From: Nitrososphaerota archaeon
Lineage (GTDB): Archaea > Thermoproteota > Nitrososphaeria > Nitrososphaerales > JACQRY01
DNA length: 8,610 nucleotides
Direction of reading: 5' to 3'
NCBI GenBank assembly: GCA_016206275.1
Contig: JACQRY010000210.1
Span: 1-8,610 of the forward strand
The position numbers and the translations under genes were made by a program. Position 1 is the first letter of the stretch, and each line of letters begins with the position of its first letter. Below the pieces are notes generated by a model. The model did no database searches. It was not told where the DNA came from and saw nothing but the letters and a program-made list of their open reading frames with translations. This document shows positions 6,456 to 8,610 of the stretch, in pieces.

Positions 6456-6463
6456 ATATTGAT
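6456..6463 (-). promoter_or_regulatory. Weak TATA-like element between cetZ and the CxxC gene
   Basis: On the minus strand the sequence reads caatatac, about 42-49 bases before the ATG at 6414. It could drive the CxxC-protein gene independently with a leader of roughly 15-20 bases. The match is weak, and read-through from the cetZ promoter is as likely. Confidence 0.22.
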
Positions 6464-6479
6464 TAGACGCGTTCTTGGT

Positions 6480-7607
6480 TTAGACATCTGTGTAACTCGG
6501 GTTTTTCTTCTGCTTCATTTCGACATACTCTTTGGCCATCTCCCTGATCCGTTCAATTCCTCTTAGGTGAGTTAGGCCAGAGAAGACTATTAGTGACATC
6601 ATCTGTCTTGTCCTCGGAATTGGGTAGTCACCTGCTCTCACGTCTCCGCCTTTGGTGAACTCTTCGAGCCACCGTCTGGAGGCGTCCATTCCTTCCCTGC
6701 TCAGGTCTTCGGGGTGGCCTTCGACAAGGTTTAAGGCGAATCGGGCTTCTCTAGGGTCCGCTTCAGCTGAGAGTTTTCCGCTTGCGGCGCTCTGCACTAG
6801 GGCGAGGCACCTGGTCGCTGGCTCAAGTTGGTCGAAGCTCGTCTTGTGGACAAGGAGGGCCTTCTTGGTGAAGCCTTTTAGTGTTTCTTTCATGCTTCGA
6901 GCCCACTCTGCGTACCCGTAGATGGTGGGTCCCTGCAGTGAATGTATGATGTCGGAAGAGTCGATGACCTTGACTCCGATTCTGCCGGATGACGTGGCTT
7001 CTCCGGCTGCGAAGAGTGGTATGAGGGGTTTCACAATATTCTCGTTCATCTCTTCGAAGCTTTGTCTCAGGCTTTTAGCTTCACCTCTCCACAGTTCATT
7101 GTCGAAGTAGAATATCCCGTCTGTGACTGCGGATAACTCGTTGATGCACCTATCAGCGTTAGCGGCGTTCAACTTTCCTTCGTCGGAGGAGGGTAGAACC
7201 GCCAGAACGTATACTGGTTCGCTGTACACTTCCTTTAGTGCCTTGGCGAATACGGGTATAGTTCCTGAGCCTGTGCCGCCACCTACACCTGCTATAAGGA
7301 GAAAAGCGTCTACTTTGTGGGTCCCTCTTTCGCTCAGATATCTCCTGAAGTTTCGGAGTTCTTGCTCCGCTATTCTGCTTCCAAGTAATGGGTCGCCGCC
7401 GACGCCGTGGCCTTTAACTACGGTTTGGCCGATGAGTAGGCGGTCTTTCTTAGGTATCAGCTTGAGTCCTCTTAAGTCGGCTTCGGCCGTGTTTATCGCT
7501 AGTGCGAGGGGTAGTACGTCTTTGTGTCCGAGGGCGTAGTTGTAGTGGATGAAAAGGTCGAGGAGTCTGCCTCCGGCTTGACCTAGTCCTATGAGACCCA
7601 GCTTCAA
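6480..7607 (-). CDS. cetZ: CetZ-type tubulin/FtsZ-family cytoskeletal GTPase
   Basis: This 375-residue member of the tubulin/FtsZ superfamily is closest to CetZ, known from haloarchaea as a membrane-associated filament protein controlling cell shape. The nucleotide-binding T1 loop IGLGQAGG (6-13), INTAEADL (38-45) and the CetZ-typical IGQTVVKGHGVGGDP (59-73) lead to the tubulin signature GVGGGTGSG (107-115). YVLAVLPSSDEG (133-144), FDNELWR (168-174), the helix SFEEMNENIVKPL (183-195) that contacts the base, and KVIDSSDII (213-221), which fits the T7/catalytic region, follow as in CetZ. No FtsZ C-terminal anchor peptide is seen; the tail is Lys-rich. The start is TTG at 7607: an in-frame stop lies a few codons upstream, no ATG is available, and MKLGLIGLGQAGG aligns exactly with family N termini. 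A strong TATA box precedes it. The CxxC-protein gene follows. Confidence 0.93.
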   Translation of the reverse strand: MKLGLIGLGQAGGRLLDLFIHYNYALGHKDVLPLALAINTAEADLRGLKLIPKKDRLLIGQTVVKGHGVGGDPLLGSRIAEQELRNFRRYLSERGTHKVDAFLLIAGVGGGTGSGTIPVFAKALKEVYSEPVYVLAVLPSSDEGKLNAANADRCINELSAVTDGIFYFDNELWRGEAKSLRQSFEEMNENIVKPLIPLFAAGEATSSGRIGVKVIDSSDIIHSLQGPTIYGYAEWARSMKETLKGFTKKALLVHKTSFDQLEPATRCLALVQSAASGKLSAEADPREARFALNLVEGHPEDLSREGMDASRRWLEEFTKGGDVRAGDYPIPRTRQMMSLIVFSGLTHLRGIERIREMAKEYVEMKQKKNPSYTDV

Positions 7608-7635
7608 GTCTATTCGTTTGAAAGGCTATGAGTGG

Positions 7636-7644
7636 AATATATAA
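7636..7644 (-). promoter_or_regulatory. Strong TATA box of cetZ
   Basis: On the minus strand the sequence reads ttatatatt and is centred about 33 bases upstream of the TTG start. The transcript would begin about 5-8 bases before the TTG, so the mRNA is nearly leaderless and no Shine-Dalgarno sequence is needed. Confidence 0.65.
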
Positions 7645-7730
7645 GCGTTAGGAAGACGAGCTCTGTCGTTTGTGTTCAGAATGTTTGGGCTCAGAGTTTT
7701 GGGGTGTGTTTGTTGTTGATTGGCTTGGGG

Positions 7731-8366
7731 TTATGTCTTGGACAACGAGGTTTTCGAAGGGTTATGCTGGGCTGTGGGGCCGTTTGGGGCGGATCTGGTG
7801 AGGTGGATTCCTATGAGGATGACCCAGATCAGGATTAGGTAGGCTACCATTCTTTCCATCATGCCTACTCCTAGGCCGAGGTGGACATTAGATACGAGGA
7901 GGAAGAGGACGGTTAGTGCGGCTCCTCCGAGGGCTGCGTAAAGGTAGCTCAGTGGATGCTTTGTGATGGAGTAGGATGCTATTGCTGACATTGCTCCGAA
8001 GGGGAGGGCGAATGATGACATGATGAGGTGGGGTTGTCCGCTGGTTTGGGGGAATGCTCCGGCGCCTAGTGCGCCGATTCCTGCGACGGTGAGTAGGATG
8101 GTGAATATTGGGGTGGTTGTTTTTCGTTGGAGGATTGCTGCGGTTATGATGAGGGTTCCTAGGGTTATGATTGAGGTGTTGAAGATGGTGGCTGAGGGTT
8201 CCACTATGATGCATATTGCTCTGCATGTGGCTCCTAGGTCGCTGATTATGTTGGTTGAGGAGTTGTATCCGGGGTAGAATGTTTGTGCTAGGTTGATTGC
8301 GATGATGAATTGGGTGGCTGCGATGATTAGTAGGAGTCCGGCGATGGTTTGATGGGGATTATTCAT
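7731..8366 (-). CDS. DUF998-family membrane protein
   Basis: This 211-residue integral membrane protein has six predicted helices at about 7-27, 61-80, 86-104, 113-133, 140-158 and 170-189. After the first helix comes YPGYNSSTNIISDLG (31-45), and a later loop has GAFPQTSGQPH (103-113); a Y-x-N-x-x-SDLG motif and a G-x-FP...H motif are the hallmarks of the DUF998 family. The biochemical function of that family is not established. Two cysteines (48, 52) follow the SDLG motif. A short polar tail ends the protein. The ATG at 8366 directly precedes the first helix, and gaggcgag lies about 10 bases ahead of it as a possible ribosome binding site. The gene is 123 bases upstream of cetZ with its own spacer, so it is probably a separate transcription unit. 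Codon use is rich in AT- and C-ending Ile/Thr codons, in keeping with the membrane content. Confidence 0.82.
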   Translation of the reverse strand: MNNPHQTIAGLLLIIAATQFIIAINLAQTFYPGYNSSTNIISDLGATCRAICIIVEPSATIFNTSIITLGTLIITAAILQRKTTTPIFTILLTVAGIGALGAGAFPQTSGQPHLIMSSFALPFGAMSAIASYSITKHPLSYLYAALGGAALTVLFLLVSNVHLGLGVGMMERMVAYLILIWVILIGIHLTRSAPNGPTAQHNPSKTSLSKT

Positions 8367-8436
8367 CGTGGGAGACTCGCCTCTTTCTCGGGGGGCCTCT
8401 GGGCATCGCTGGATCAGCGTTTTCCGGTCTGTACGG

Positions 8437-8444
8437 CTATTAAG
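8437..8444. promoter_or_regulatory. Possible shared TATA element between divergent membrane-protein genes
   Basis: The sequence ctattaag (cttaatag on the other strand) is the only TATA-like stretch between 8367 and 8483. On the plus strand it lies about 40-47 bases before the ATG at 8484; on the minus strand about 70-78 bases before the DUF998 ATG. Either direction needs a leader of about 15-50 bases. The element is weak. Confidence 0.3.
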
Positions 8445-8483
8445 GGTTGGTGTGTCCTAATCTGACTCAACAGACTGGGTTTG

Positions 8484-8610
8484 ATGGATTTGCTGATGAA
8501 TCGCGTGTTTCTGAGCATGGTTTGGTTACTAGGAAGTGCGCTGGCTGTGATTGGTTGTAGTCTGGCCGGTGAAAAGCTCCGGTGGGGGTTGAATATGGGG
8601 GATCTAGGTG
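8484..8610 (+). CDS. Partial gene, hydrophobic N terminus, runs off the right edge
   Basis: A plus-strand frame is open from a TGA at 8463-8465 to the end of the window, 42 codons from the ATG at 8484; TTG at 8481 and ATG at 8496 are alternatives. The translation begins with a short polar/charged stretch ending in Arg, then a hydrophobic run (FLSMVWLLGSALAVIGCSLAG, roughly residues 9-29). This looks like a signal peptide or first membrane helix. The VIGC step is compatible with a lipobox, but also with a plain membrane segment. No family can be named from so little. The low stop density over 127 bases and the sensible N terminus favour a real gene. Confidence 0.45.
   Translation, partial: MDLLMNRVFLSMVWLLGSALAVIGCSLAGEKLRWGLNMGDLG

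Noticed and set aside
7123..7539. Plus-strand open frame of 138 codons opposite cetZ
   Set aside because: It lies wholly inside the cetZ coding sequence, has no recognisable domain, and shows Ser/Pro/Leu-rich shadow composition.
7888..8226. Minus-strand His/Asn/Arg/Pro-rich frame inside the DUF998 gene
   Set aside because: It is a frame-shifted reading of a membrane protein gene on the same strand; the composition is an artefact and not a metal-binding protein.
8463..8477. Weak tctg...caga inverted repeat ahead of the right-edge partial gene
   Set aside because: A four-base stem is not distinguishable from chance.

Overview
The window looks like a chromosomal segment of an archaeon, most likely of the TACK/Thermoproteota side (Bathyarchaeia-like or a relative). 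That placement is inference. It rests on a CetZ-type tubulin/FtsZ homologue, an ammonia-dependent NAD synthetase without a glutaminase domain, a stand-alone V4R (4-vinyl-reductase) protein, and a WecC/Ugd-type nucleotide-sugar dehydrogenase. Archaeal-looking TATA boxes also lie about 25-35 nt ahead of several start codons with almost no leader, and non-ATG starts are common. I see no insertion sequence, CRISPR array, rRNA or tRNA.

Layout. 1-336 has no convincing gene. 337-1821 (+) encodes a divergent ATP-type phosphoenolpyruvate carboxykinase-like protein that keeps the P-loop but has lost at least one normally invariant metal ligand. 1822-2121 is a 300-base AT-rich spacer with a 16-bp tandem duplication, a small inverted repeat and a promoter-like element. 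2122-2655 (+) is a stand-alone V4R protein starting at TTG or GTG. It converges on 2719-4131 (-), a UDP-sugar dehydrogenase preceded by nadE (4138 to about 4929, -). These two are 6 bases apart and form an operon. nadE diverges from a sugar-phosphate nucleotidyltransferase (5032-5736, +), and one near-palindromic AT-rich element between them can serve as TATA box in both directions. Together this block makes an NTP-activated sugar (nucleotidyltransferase), an uronic-acid nucleotide sugar (NAD-dependent dehydrogenase) and NAD itself, so it looks like a surface-glycan precursor module.

5821-6414 (-) is an unrecognised 197-residue protein with a CxxC motif. It lies 65 bases downstream of a CetZ-family cytoskeletal GTPase (6480-7607, -), which starts at TTG and has a strong TATA box. 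7731-8366 (-) is a six-helix DUF998-type membrane protein. A partial hydrophobic ORF starts near 8484 (+) and runs off the window.

The points most worth following up are the PEPCK-like protein with an altered active site, the CetZ plus unknown CxxC-protein pair, the bidirectional TATA box, the V4R start region with an out-of-frame mini-ORF and tandem repeat upstream, and the recurring leaderless TTG/GTG starts. I did not find a clear-cut new multi-gene defence or mobile system here.
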